DNA of 64,000 nucleotides from JACVRM01 sp963817375 (GCA_963817375.1 CAWFOB010000004.1:124001-188000); one strand, 5' to 3'; shown: positions 50,176 to 58,561, counted from the first letter of the stretch. The notes: a model not told the origin generated them from the letters alone. Translations and numbers: made by a program.

Positions 50176-50724
50176 ATGGCCGGCGACGCGACTCGAGGCG
50201 GCCGCATCCTGGGCAGCCTCCGATCGGCCGATGGCAAGGGCATCGTGCGCATCGAAGACCGCTTCGACACCGATATCGACGACCTGTGGGCGGCCCTGAC
50301 CGATCCGCGCCGCCTGGCCCGCTGGCACGGGCAGGTAGAAGGCGACCTGCGCCCCGGCGGGGAGTTCCGCCGATCCCTCGAATCCGAGGGCTGGGACGGC
50401 ACAGGCCGCGTGGAAGCCTGCGAGCCCCCACGCAGGCTGCTGGTGACGATCAGGGAAACGGACGAGTCCTGGCGGAAGGGTCACGGCGTGCCTCCTTTCG
50501 ACGCGGCGATCGAGGCCGCCCTGACCGCCGACGGCGACCAGACCATCCTGGTCGTCGAGGTCCACGGCATGCCCCTCGACAAGATCGCCTTCTACGGGGT
50601 CGGATGGCAGATCCACGCCGAAAATCTCGCCGCCCACCTCGCCGGGCGTGAGCGCGGCGACACCGAGGCACGGTGGGAGGAGCTCCTTCCTGCCTACCAC
50701 GATTTGGCGGCCAACGTCACGTAG
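50176..50724 (+). CDS. AHSA1/SRPBCC domain protein (copy 2)
   Basis: A 182-residue paralogue of the preceding gene (shared GRILGSL-SADGKG-VR-EDRFDTDIDDLWAALTDPRRLARW block and HAENLAAHLAGRERGD end). It has a short insert (ESWRKGHGVPPFDAA) in the mid-strand region, which may alter the pocket. It begins on the base after the copy 1 stop. All three genes form one cassette behind the palindrome. Confidence 0.88.
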   Translation: MAGDATRGGRILGSLRSADGKGIVRIEDRFDTDIDDLWAALTDPRRLARWHGQVEGDLRPGGEFRRSLESEGWDGTGRVEACEPPRRLLVTIRETDESWRKGHGVPPFDAAIEAALTADGDQTILVVEVHGMPLDKIAFYGVGWQIHAENLAAHLAGRERGDTEARWEELLPAYHDLAANVT

Positions 50725-50795
50725 GTATTGCTCAGACGGGCCCCCGGTCCGTCCGGCGGCTTCGGTACCGTTTCCTTGTTGGCTGACTTGACAAC

Positions 50796-50811
50796 AACGG
50801 ACATGTCCGTT
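50796..50811. promoter_or_regulatory. Perfect 16-base palindrome at the HNH gene start
   Basis: AACGGACATGTCCGTT is a perfect palindrome whose centre contains the likely ATG start (50803). It could be an operator or a hairpin over the start codon. Function inferred only from symmetry and position. Confidence 0.4.
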
Positions 50812-52017
50812 CGGGAGTTGCAAGATGAGCTCGCGGCGCTCGCCTCGCACCTCTATGCGGGTACGTGCCGCTTCCTCGAGCTCGTCGGCGAGCTCGACCA
50901 ACGCGGGGACTGGGACGAGTACGGCGGCGGCTCGTGCGCGGACTGGCTGGCGTGGCGGTGTGCGTTGCTGCCCCGCACGGCGCGCGAGCACGTCCGCGTC
51001 GCGCGGAGCCTCCCGGAGCTGCCGCGCATCCACGCCGCGTTCGCGCGCGGCGAGCTCTCGTACTCGAAGGTGCGGGCGATCACCCGCATCGCCGATGCGG
51101 ACTCCGAGGAAGAGCTGCTCGGGCTCGCGCGCTGCCTCACCGCGGCGCAGCTCGAGCGGGCCGTACGCGCGTACCGCCGCGTGACCGCGGACGAGTCCGA
51201 AGCGCACCACTTCGGGGCCTACCTCTCGGCCTGGACCGACAAGGACGGATGCGTGATCATCAAGGGCCGCCTCGCGCCCGAGGACGGGGCGCTCTTCCTG
51301 CGCGCCCTCGACACGTTCCAGGGTCGGATCCGCTGGGAGCGCGGTTCCGCGGAACCACCGAGGACGCATGCCGAGGCGCTCGTCGACATCGCCGACACCG
51401 CGCTCAGCGCGAAGGCGCCGACGTCGGGCGACCGCCATCAGGTCATCGTCCACGTCGACCACGAGACCCTCGCGGGCGACGACGGCGAGGGTCAGTGCGC
51501 GCTGGAGGACGGGCCTGCGCTCGCGCCCGAGACCGCGCGGCGCCTCGCGTGCGACGCAAGCGTTGTGACGATCAGCGAGCGGGGCGGCGAGCCCGTGCGC
51601 ATCGGGCGAAAGACCCGCACGATCCCACCCGCGGTGCGCCGCGCGCTACGCGCGCGCGATCGAGGCTGCCGTTTCCCGGGCTGTGAGAACCACCGCTGGG
51701 TCGACGCCCACCATGTGCACCACTGGGCGCGCGGCGGGCCAACCTCGCTGAGCAACCTCGTGCTGCTCTGCCGCCGCCACCACCGCATGCTCCACGAGGG
51801 CGGCTACCGCGTCGACGAGCGCCTGCGCTTCTTCGACCCCTGGGGCTTCGAGATCCCCGCCGTCGCGCAGTCGCCACCCGGCGACCCGGGCGCGGTCGTG
51901 TGGAGAGACGACGTGGGCCCGGACACGTGCGCAAGCGGCGTCGGCGGCCTGGACATGGACCTCGATATGACGGTCGACGCGATTCGCTCCTACAAGGAGC
52001 GGGCGCTGGCAGCCTGA
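50803..52017 (+). CDS. 13E12-type DUF222/HNH endonuclease-domain protein
   Basis: A protein of about 404 residues. The N-terminal DUF222 part (LQDELAALASHLYAGTCRFLELVGELDQRG, SCADWLAWRCALLPRTAREHVRVARSL, ARGELSYSKVRAITRIA) is followed by an HNH domain: CRFPGCENHRWVDAHHVHHWARGGPTSLSNLVLLCRRHHRMLHEGGY with zinc Cys and the catalytic His. This family is highly repeated in actinobacteria and mycobacteria (13E12 repeats); its role is unknown and may be selfish. The start could instead be a TTG at 50728 or 50776. It overlaps the convergent aminotransferase by 28 bases. Confidence 0.85.
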   Translation: MSVRELQDELAALASHLYAGTCRFLELVGELDQRGDWDEYGGGSCADWLAWRCALLPRTAREHVRVARSLPELPRIHAAFARGELSYSKVRAITRIADADSEEELLGLARCLTAAQLERAVRAYRRVTADESEAHHFGAYLSAWTDKDGCVIIKGRLAPEDGALFLRALDTFQGRIRWERGSAEPPRTHAEALVDIADTALSAKAPTSGDRHQVIVHVDHETLAGDDGEGQCALEDGPALAPETARRLACDASVVTISERGGEPVRIGRKTRTIPPAVRRALRARDRGCRFPGCENHRWVDAHHVHHWARGGPTSLSNLVLLCRRHHRMLHEGGYRVDERLRFFDPWGFEIPAVAQSPPGDPGAVVWRDDVGPDTCASGVGGLDMDLDMTVDAIRSYKERALAA

Positions 52018-53207
52018 CCGACAGCCGCGTTGACCCCGGCGCCCTCGAGCACGCGCCGGATCCCGCGAATCGCCTGGCCGATCCGCTGCTCGTTCTCGAC
52101 AAGCGCAAAGCGGACGTGGCCGTCGCCGCCCGGGCCGAAGCCCGCGCCCGGGCTGACCGACACACCGGCCTCCTGGAGCAGGCGCAGCGCGAACGCGTGT
52201 GAGCCGAGCGGCTTGAGCTCGTCCGGGATCGGCGCCCAGACGAACATCGTCCCGCGCGGGCGCGGCACGTCCCAGCCGATGCGCGTGAGGCCGTCACAGA
52301 GCGCGTCGCGCCGCGAGCGGTACAGCTCGCACACCTCGACGGGGTACTCGTCGTCGCGCATCGTGACCGTGGCGGCGATCTGGATCGGCTGGAACGTGCC
52401 GTAGTCCAGGTACGACTTCAGGCGGCCGAGGCCCGCGACGATGTCGGCGTTGCCGACGACGAAGCCGACCCGCCAGCCCGGCATCGAGTAGCCCTTCGTC
52501 AGCGTGTAGAGCTCCACGGCGACGTCCCTGGCGCCATCGGCCGCGAGGATCGAGGGTGGGCGATGCCCGTCGAACGCGATGTCGGCGTAGGCGAAGTCGT
52601 GGACGACGACCAGGTCGCGCGCCCGGGCGAAGTCGACGAGCGCCTGCATGAAGTCCGCCTCGACGACCGTGGTCGTCGGGTTGTGCGGGAACGACGTGAT
52701 CACGACGCGCGGCCGCGGCCGCGTGGCCTGGTAGGCGGCGTCCAGGTTCGCGAGCACGTCCTCCTCCGGGCCCATCGCCACCTGCTCGACCGTCGCCCCG
52801 GCGAAGGCGGGCGCAAACATGTGGATCGGGTAGCTGGGCGCCGGCACAAGCGCGGCGTCGCCAGGCTCGACGAGCACCCAGAGCAGGTGCGCAAGCCCCT
52901 CCTTCGCGCCGATCGTCGTGATCGCCTCGCGCTCCGGGTCGAGCTCGACGCCGAAGCGGCGCGCGTACAGGTCGCAGATCGCCTCGCGCAGCTTGGGGAT
53001 CCCGCGGCTCGCCGAGTAGCGGTGGTTGCGCGGCTTCGCCGCCGCCTCCGTCAGCTTCTCCACGGCGATCTGCGGCGACGGGATGTCCGGGTTGCCGAAG
53101 CCGAGGTCGATGACGTCGACCCCGTCCCGGCGCAGCTGCAGCTTCAGCGCGTCGATCTCCGCGAACGCGTAGGGCGGCAGATCGGGGATGCGGCGAAGTG
53201 GGATCAC
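51990..53207 (-). CDS. Class I/II aminotransferase, alanine/LL-DAP type
   Basis: A 405-residue PLP enzyme. LGFGNPDIPSP and NHRYSASRGIPKLREAI form the substrate region; SFPHNPTTTVV, HDFAYADIAFDG and the PLP Lys238 in LYTLTKGYSMPGWRVGF are intact. It is closest by pattern to AlaC (glutamate-pyruvate) and to LL-diaminopimelate aminotransferases. Either is plausible here. GTG start. Divergent from leuC across 49 bases. Confidence 0.88.
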   Translation of the reverse strand: MIPLRRIPDLPPYAFAEIDALKLQLRRDGVDVIDLGFGNPDIPSPQIAVEKLTEAAAKPRNHRYSASRGIPKLREAICDLYARRFGVELDPEREAITTIGAKEGLAHLLWVLVEPGDAALVPAPSYPIHMFAPAFAGATVEQVAMGPEEDVLANLDAAYQATRPRPRVVITSFPHNPTTTVVEADFMQALVDFARARDLVVVHDFAYADIAFDGHRPPSILAADGARDVAVELYTLTKGYSMPGWRVGFVVGNADIVAGLGRLKSYLDYGTFQPIQIAATVTMRDDEYPVEVCELYRSRRDALCDGLTRIGWDVPRPRGTMFVWAPIPDELKPLGSHAFALRLLQEAGVSVSPGAGFGPGGDGHVRFALVENEQRIGQAIRGIRRVLEGAGVNAAVGQAASARSL

Positions 53208-53256
53208 GCTGGTGGGATTCTGCCTGGGGCGAAGCTTTCTTTTGTACAGTTTCTCG

Positions 53257-54639
53257 GTGGCGCAGACGCTGTTCCAGAAGATCTGGGAGCGCCACGTCGT
53301 GGCCGAGCCGCCCGGCGAGCCGGCCCTCCTCTACGTCGACCTGCACCTGATCCACGAGGTGACGTCGGCGCAGGCGTTCGAGGGCCTGCGCCTCGCCGGC
53401 CGCCCCGTGCGCCGGCCGGACCGCTCGCTCGCGACGATGGATCACAACGTGCCGACGGCCGACGGCCCGCCGGACGAGCTCGCGCAGCAGCAGCTCGAGG
53501 CGCTGCGCCGCAACTGCGAGGAGTTCGGCGTCCCGCTGTACGCGACCGGGAGCGGCCGCGAGGGCATCGTGCACGTCATCGGCCCGGAGCTCGGCGTCAC
53601 GCAGCCCGGGATGACGATCGTGTGCGGTGACAGCCACACGTCCACGCACGGCGCGTTCGGCGCGCTCGCGATCGGCATCGGCACGTCCGAGGTCGAGCAC
53701 GTGCTGGCAACGCAGACGCTGCCGCAGCAGCGGCCGAGGACGATGCGCGTCACGTTCGAGGGCGACCTGCCCGGCGGCGTGACGGCGAAGGACGCGATCC
53801 TGGCGCTGATCGGCCAGGTCGGCGTCTCGGGCGGTGTCGGCCACGTGGTCGAGTACGCGGGCGACATCGTGCGCGGCTTCTCGATGGAGCAGCGCCTGAC
53901 GGTTTGCAACATGTCGATCGAATGGGGCTCGAGGGCGGGGCTCGTGGCGCCGGACGAGACGACGTTCGCCTACCTGGAAGGCCGGCCGGGGGCGCCGCGC
54001 GACTGGGAGCGGGCGCTCGACGAGTGGCGCGCGCTGCCGACTGACGAGGGCGCAGCGTTCGACCGGGAGCTGACGGTCGACGTCTCGTCGCTCGCCCCGC
54101 AGGTCACCTGGGGGACGAACCCGCAGATGGTCGCACCGGTCTTCGGCGAGGTGCCCGACCCGGCGGCGTTTGCCGACCCGGACGAGCGCAGCGCCGTCGA
54201 GCGCGCGCTCGCCTACATGGCGCTCGAGCCCGGCACACGGATCGAGGACATCCACGTCGACCGCGTCTTCATCGGGTCGTGTACGAACGCGCGCATCGAG
54301 GACCTGCGGGCAGCGGCCGCCATCGTCGGCGGCCGGCAGGTGCACCCATCCGTGCATGCGATGGTCGTCCCCGGCTCGGCGGCGGTGAAGCGCCAGGCGG
54401 AGGACGAGGGCCTCGACCGGATCTTCACGGCGGCCGGCTTCGAGTGGAGGCGCGCCGGGTGCTCGATGTGCCTGGGGATGAACCCGGACATCCTGGCGCC
54501 GGGCGAGCGCTGCGCCTCGACGTCGAACCGGAATTTCGAGGGCCGCCAGGGTGCCGGCGGGCGGACGCACCTCGTGTCTCCTGCCGTGGCCGCGGCCACG
54601 GCCGTCGCGGGGCACTTCGTGGACCCGAGGGCGTTGTGA
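53257..54639 (+). CDS. leuC: 3-isopropylmalate dehydratase large subunit
   Basis: A 460-residue aconitase-family enzyme of leucine synthesis. LYVDLHLIHEVTSAQAFEGLR, TMDHNVPTAD, VCGDSHTSTHGAFGALA and the three [4Fe-4S] Cys (one in FIGSCTNAR, two in GCSMCLGMN) are present. GTG start; a TACAGT -10 (53245-53250) ends six bases before it, so the mRNA is probably leaderless. It overlaps leuD by GTGA. Confidence 0.96.
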   Translation: MAQTLFQKIWERHVVAEPPGEPALLYVDLHLIHEVTSAQAFEGLRLAGRPVRRPDRSLATMDHNVPTADGPPDELAQQQLEALRRNCEEFGVPLYATGSGREGIVHVIGPELGVTQPGMTIVCGDSHTSTHGAFGALAIGIGTSEVEHVLATQTLPQQRPRTMRVTFEGDLPGGVTAKDAILALIGQVGVSGGVGHVVEYAGDIVRGFSMEQRLTVCNMSIEWGSRAGLVAPDETTFAYLEGRPGAPRDWERALDEWRALPTDEGAAFDRELTVDVSSLAPQVTWGTNPQMVAPVFGEVPDPAAFADPDERSAVERALAYMALEPGTRIEDIHVDRVFIGSCTNARIEDLRAAAAIVGGRQVHPSVHAMVVPGSAAVKRQAEDEGLDRIFTAAGFEWRRAGCSMCLGMNPDILAPGERCASTSNRNFEGRQGAGGRTHLVSPAVAAATAVAGHFVDPRAL

Positions 54640-55223
54640 GGGCCTTCCGCCGCCTGACCAGCAGTGCCGCAATCGTCGACCGCGTCGACGTCGACACGGA
54701 CCAGATCATCCCGAAGCAGTTCCTGAAGCGGATCGAGCGCACCGGCTACGGCCAGTTCCTGTTCTTCGACTGGATGAAGGATCCCGAGTTCGAGCTCCGC
54801 CGGCCCGAGTGCGTCACGGCGGAGATCCTCATCGCCGGCCGCAACTTCGGCTGCGGCTCGTCGCGCGAGCACGCGGCCTGGGCGCTGCAGGACTACGGCT
54901 TCGGCGTCGTCATCGCGCCGAGCTTCGGCGACATCTTCCGCAACAACGCGTTGAAGGTCGGGCTGCTCCCGGTGCAGCTGCCGGCCGACGAAGTGCGCGG
55001 GTTGATGACGACGTGCGCGGGCGGCGCGGAGATCACCGTCGACCTGGAGCGCCAGGTGGTGGTCGATCCCGACGGCCGGGAGCTCGGGTTCGAGATCGAT
55101 CCCTTCTCGCGCGAGTGCCTGCTCCAGGGGCTCGACGAGATCGCGCTGACGCTGCGCCGCGCGGACGAGATCGACCGCTACGAGGCGGCAACCGCCGGCC
55201 GCGTGGACACGCTTTCGCTCTAG
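54636..55223 (+). CDS. leuD: 3-isopropylmalate dehydratase small subunit
   Basis: A 195-residue swivel-domain partner of LeuC: VDTDQIIPKQFLKRIERTGYGQFLFFDW, ILIAGRNFGCGSSREHAAWALQDYGFGVVIAPSFGDIFRNNALK. Together they isomerise 2- to 3-isopropylmalate. GTG start overlapping the leuC stop. Its stop overlaps that of the convergent pheA by four bases (CTAG). Confidence 0.96.
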   Translation: MRAFRRLTSSAAIVDRVDVDTDQIIPKQFLKRIERTGYGQFLFFDWMKDPEFELRRPECVTAEILIAGRNFGCGSSREHAAWALQDYGFGVVIAPSFGDIFRNNALKVGLLPVQLPADEVRGLMTTCAGGAEITVDLERQVVVDPDGRELGFEIDPFSRECLLQGLDEIALTLRRADEIDRYEAATAGRVDTLSL

Positions 55224-56044
55224 ACGCCGGCCGGGTAGGACCCGAACACGCGCAGCTGCCGCACGCGCTGGCGGCACTCGGCGAGCGCGCCCTGGGTCTC
55301 GGCGTCGAGCGGGTGCCCGGCGAGCACCGCGTCGAAGCGGTACCGCCAGGGCGACTTCGGGATCGGCCGCGAGACGAGCTGGACGAGGTCGATCTCATGC
55401 CGGCCGAACGGCTCGATCGCGTGGTGCAGCGCGCCGGCGCGGTGGTCGGTCACGAACGAGAACGCGGTTCGCCAGTCCATGTGCACGCGGTCGATGCGCG
55501 TGTGTGTCGCCAGCGAGACGAAGCGTGTGTACGCCTCCGGGTGGTCACCGACGTCGCGGACGACGGCGTGCAGTGGGTAGAGCCGGAGGGCGCGCTCGCC
55601 GACGATCGCCGCCTCGCCGGGCTCGCTGGACTCAGCCACCTCGGCGGCGGCAGCGGCCGTCGTCGACGTGGCGATCGCCTGCACGTTCGGGATGGAGCGC
55701 AACAGCTCGCGGCACTGCTCGAGCGCGACCGGGTGCGACTTGACGACCCGGATGTCCTCCAGGGTCAGCGGCTCACGGGCGACGAGGTGATGCCGGATCG
55801 GGATCGACGTCTCGGCGACGATCGAGACCGGCGTCTCGTAGAGCAGGTCGTGCGTCTCGTTCACCGGCCCGGCGAGCGAGCTCTCGATCGGCAGCACGCC
55901 GTACGACACCTCGCCCTCGACCGTCGCCTGGATCACGTCGGCGAACGTGTCCACGCCGACGAGCGCGGACGCGAACGGAAAGAGCCGCTCAGCAGCCGCG
56001 GCGCTGTGCGCGCCGGCGCCGCCCGCGTATGCGACCGAGGTCAT
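55220..56044 (-). CDS. pheA: Prephenate dehydratase
   Basis: A 274-residue phenylalanine-pathway enzyme. YAGGAGAHSAAAAERLFPFAS, GVLPIESSLAGPVNETHDLL, VKSHPVALEQCRELL and STTAAAAEVAE make up the catalytic domain, and a C-terminal ACT domain (about 190-270, including TAFSFVTDHRAGALHHAIEPF) senses phenylalanine. I use ATG 56044, which overlaps the stop of the zinc-ribbon gene (ATGA). Order on this strand: leuB, zinc-ribbon gene, pheA. Confidence 0.94.
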   Translation of the reverse strand: MTSVAYAGGAGAHSAAAAERLFPFASALVGVDTFADVIQATVEGEVSYGVLPIESSLAGPVNETHDLLYETPVSIVAETSIPIRHHLVAREPLTLEDIRVVKSHPVALEQCRELLRSIPNVQAIATSTTAAAAAEVAESSEPGEAAIVGERALRLYPLHAVVRDVGDHPEAYTRFVSLATHTRIDRVHMDWRTAFSFVTDHRAGALHHAIEPFGRHEIDLVQLVSRPIPKSPWRYRFDAVLAGHPLDAETQGALAECRQRVRQLRVFGSYPAGV

Positions 56045-56187
56045 CTCCAGCGGAGCGGCATGTCGAGGCCACACTTCGCACAGTAGGTTCGTGCGGCCCA
56101 CTTGTGCTCGGCGCGCTCCCGCGGGATCGGCCGGTCGCAGCTGCAGAGATCTGCCCTGGCCTCGGTCTGGGGCGCGGATCCGTTCAC
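56041..56187 (-). CDS. 48-residue zinc-ribbon-like protein
   Basis: A very small ORF in the gap between leuB and pheA. It begins with GTG and encodes CSC at about residues 16-18 and CAKC at about 39-42, enough for one zinc-ribbon, with a basic middle (RPIPRERAEHKWAAR). A -10-like TACTTT stands seven bases before the GTG and the stop overlaps pheA (ATGA), supporting real translation. It could regulate or couple to pheA. Function unknown. Confidence 0.55.
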   Translation of the reverse strand: MNGSAPQTEARADLCSCDRPIPRERAEHKWAARTYCAKCGLDMPLRWR

Positions 56188-56188
56188 G

Positions 56189-56203
56189 CTGTACAAAGTA
56201 CAG
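56189..56203. promoter_or_regulatory. CTGTAC / GTACAG palindrome
   Basis: A perfect 6+3+6 palindrome (CTGTAC-AAA-GTACAG) covers the -10 region of the small zinc-ribbon gene and abuts the leuB stop. A TGTACAG half-site is also present in the leuC promoter region (53244-53250). A shared regulator is possible but unproven. Confidence 0.45.
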
Positions 56204-57184
56204 TCATGCGGCGAGGCGGTCAAGCACGGCGTCCGTGAAGGACGCCGTCGTCGCGCTGCCGCCGAGGTCGGGCGTCGGCGCGGTCTCGAGCGCCGCGTCG
56301 ACCGCCTCGTCGAGCGCGGCCGCCAGGCCCGGCTCGCCGGCGCCGTGGCGCAGCAGCAGCGCAACCGAGCGCAGCATGGCGGCCGGGTTCGCGATCCCGC
56401 GGCCCGCGATGTCGGGCGCCGACCCGTGCACCGGCTCGAAGACGCCCGGCCCGCCGTCGGCGAGGCTCGCCGAGGCCGCGAGCCCGAGCCCGCCGCTGGT
56501 GCCCGCGGCGACGTCGGAGAGGATGTCGCCGAACGTGTTCTCGGTCACGATCGTCGAGAACCGTGCCGGGTCCTGGACGATCAGCAGCCCCGCCGTGTCG
56601 ACGAGGACGTGCTCGAGCCGGACGTCCGGGTACTCGGGCGCGAGCCCGACGACCACCTCGCGCCACAGGCGGGACGTCTCCATGACGTTCGCCTTGTCGA
56701 CCGACGCCAGCCGGCCGCCGCGCTCGCGCGCGAGCTCGAAGCCGCGCCGAGCGATGCGCTCGACCTGCGCCGGCGAGTACTCACACGTGTCGAACGCGCT
56801 GCCGTCCGCGCGGCGCCCGCTGGCGCCGAAGTAGAGCCCGCCGACCAGCTCGCGCACGATCAGCAGGTCGACGCCCGGCCCCCGCGTCGGCCGCAGGTTC
56901 GCGTAGACGTCGAGCTCGCCGCGCAGGCGAATGAGCCCCTGCTCCGGCCGCACCGGCGCGCCGTCGAACTCGGGCAGCCCGACCGCGCCAAGCAGGACGG
57001 CGTCGGCCGAGCGGCAGGCGGCGAGCGTCTCGGCCGGCAGCGGGTTGCCGGTCGCGTGGATGGCGGCGCCGCCGAACACGTGCTCCTCCACGCTGACCTC
57101 GAGGGGCAGCGCCTCGAGCACCCGCACGGCGGCGGCCGTGACCTCGGGGCCGATCCCGTCGCCGGGGAGGGTGACGATCCTCAC
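56204..57184 (-). CDS. leuB: 3-isopropylmalate dehydrogenase
   Basis: A 326-residue beta-decarboxylating dehydrogenase. IVTLPGDGIGPEVT, LGAVGLPEFDG, LYANLRPTRGPGVDLLIVREL-type segment, SVDKANVMETSRLWREVV, TENTFGDILSDVAAGTSGGLGLAASASL and EPVHGSAPDIAGRGIANPAAML are all present. It oxidises 3-isopropylmalate with NAD. Separated from leuCD and on the opposite strand. thrC ends 13 bases upstream on the same strand. Confidence 0.95.
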   Translation of the reverse strand: MRIVTLPGDGIGPEVTAAAVRVLEALPLEVSVEEHVFGGAAIHATGNPLPAETLAACRSADAVLLGAVGLPEFDGAPVRPEQGLIRLRGELDVYANLRPTRGPGVDLLIVRELVGGLYFGASGRRADGSAFDTCEYSPAQVERIARRGFELARERGGRLASVDKANVMETSRLWREVVVGLAPEYPDVRLEHVLVDTAGLLIVQDPARFSTIVTENTFGDILSDVAAGTSGGLGLAASASLADGGPGVFEPVHGSAPDIAGRGIANPAAMLRSVALLLRHGAGEPGLAAALDEAVDAALETAPTPDLGGSATTASFTDAVLDRLAA

Positions 57185-57197
57185 CGGGGCATCATCG

Positions 57198-58406
57198 TCA
57201 CGCCGCGACGGTCAGCGCCTCCAGGACCGCGTCGGCATCCGGCTCGATCTCGATGGGGCGCAGGCGGTGGCCAACCGGCTCGAGCGTCTTGAGCCCGTCG
57301 CCGGTCACGAACAGCACGACGCGGTCGCCCGGCCCGACGTCGCCGCTGGAGATCGCGGCGCGCAGCGCGCCGAGCGTGACGCCGGCCGCCGTCTCGCCGA
57401 ACACGCCGGTGGTCGAGGCGAGCAGGAGCATGTTCTCGCCGATTGCCTCCTCGGCCACGGCGTGGATCGCGCCGCCCGAGCGCCGCACCGCCGCGATCGC
57501 GGCGTCGCCGTCGGCCGGGTTGCCGATCGCGAGCGAGCGCGCGACCGTGTCCGGCCGCACGGGCTGCACGTCGCGGCCCTCGGCGAACGCGGTTGCCACC
57601 GGCGAGCAGCCGTCCGGCTGCGAGCCGATCAGGCGCGGCGCCGGCCCGTCCACGAGCCCGAGCGACCGGAAGTCCTCGAACCCTCGCTCGGTGCGCTGGA
57701 GCAGCGAGCCCGAGGCGACCGGGACGACGACAACGTCCGGCAGCTCCCACCCGAGCTGCTCGACGACCTCGTACGCGAGCGTCTTCGAGCCCTCCGCGTA
57801 GTAGGCGCGCAGCGTCACGTTGACGAAGGCCCACGGCAGCTCGAAGGACAGCTCGATCGTCAGCCGGCTGCACGCGTCGTAGTTGCCGCGGACGGCGTAG
57901 ATGGTCGCGCCGTGCGCGGCGCTGGCGAGGAGCTTCTCGCGCTCGACGTCCGCCGGGCAGAAGATGGCCGCAGGCATGCCCTCGACCGCGGCCCGCGCCG
58001 CGACGGCGTTGGCGAGGTTCCCGGTCGAGGCGCACGCGAGCGCCTCGAGGCCGAGCTCCTGGGCCTTGGCGGTCGCGACGGCGACGACGCGGTCCTTGAA
58101 CGAATGGGTCGGGTTCGCGGTGTCGAGCTTGAGGTGGAGCTCGCCGACGCCGAGCTCCGCGGCGAGCCGTGGTGCGGCGACGAGCGGCGTGAAGCCGGGC
58201 GCGAGCAGCGCCGGCTCGGGCGGTGCGACCGGCAGTAGCGGCGCGTAGCGCCACAGCGACGGCGGGCCGGCGGCGATCGACTCGCGAGTGATCGGGCCGA
58301 CGTCGTAGACCGGTTCCAGCGGCGCGAAGCAGCGCTCGCAGGCGGACACGGCCTCCAGGGCGGTCTCGGTGCCGCACTGGGTACAGCGGAGATGGGTGGC
58401 TGGCAT
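57198..58406 (-). CDS. thrC: Threonine synthase
   Basis: A 402-residue PLP enzyme that makes threonine from phosphohomoserine. An N-terminal zinc ribbon has Cys8, Cys11, Cys23 and Cys26; the PLP Lys104 is in NPTHSFKDR, and CASTGNLANAVAARAA and PVASGSLLQ bind phosphate and substrate. The ATG has a good ribosome site (AAGGGAG). It lies about 20 bases below a SAM-I riboswitch. leuB follows on the same strand. Confidence 0.95.
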   Translation of the reverse strand: MPATHLRCTQCGTETALEAVSACERCFAPLEPVYDVGPITRESIAAGPPSLWRYAPLLPVAPPEPALLAPGFTPLVAAPRLAAELGVGELHLKLDTANPTHSFKDRVVAVATAKAQELGLEALACASTGNLANAVAARAAVEGMPAAIFCPADVEREKLLASAAHGATIYAVRGNYDACSRLTIELSFELPWAFVNVTLRAYYAEGSKTLAYEVVEQLGWELPDVVVVPVASGSLLQRTERGFEDFRSLGLVDGPAPRLIGSQPDGCSPVATAFAEGRDVQPVRPDTVARSLAIGNPADGDAAIAAVRRSGGAIHAVAEEAIGENMLLLASTTGVFGETAAGVTLGALRAAISSGDVGPGDRVVLFVTGDGLKTLEPVGHRLRPIEIEPDADAVLEALTVAA

Positions 58407-58426
58407 AGGCTCCCTTTCGTGTCTCG

Positions 58427-58534
58427 CTCACCATCGTCCGAGCCGTGGAGCTCGGCCGGCTTGGCACCGTGCCCAGGAGGGTCGGTTGCCGAGGCGTCAT
58501 CGGGCCGGTTCCCTCGACCTCTCTCGATGCCGAG
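58427..58534 (-). ncRNA. SAM-I (S-box) riboswitch upstream of thrC
   Basis: Read on the minus strand, the conserved S-box blocks occur in order: GAGAGAGG after the P1 5' arm, GAGGGAACCGGCCCGATGA, CGGCAACC, GGTGCCAAGCCGG and GATGG. P1 pairs CTCGGCATC (58534 to 58526) with GATGGTGAG (58435 to 58427) with one mismatch. The 3' end of P1 is about 12 bases from the ribosome site of thrC, so control of translation is likely. SAM-I riboswitches normally guard methionine genes; here SAM would shut down threonine synthase. Confidence 0.85.
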
Positions 58535-58561
58535 CGGGGATCGCCCGCCCTGTGGCAAAAC

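Noticed and set aside
50788..50793. A consensus TTGACA near the HNH gene.
   Set aside because: A start from it would fall downstream of the conserved coding start, and no fitting -10 is present; likely coincidence.
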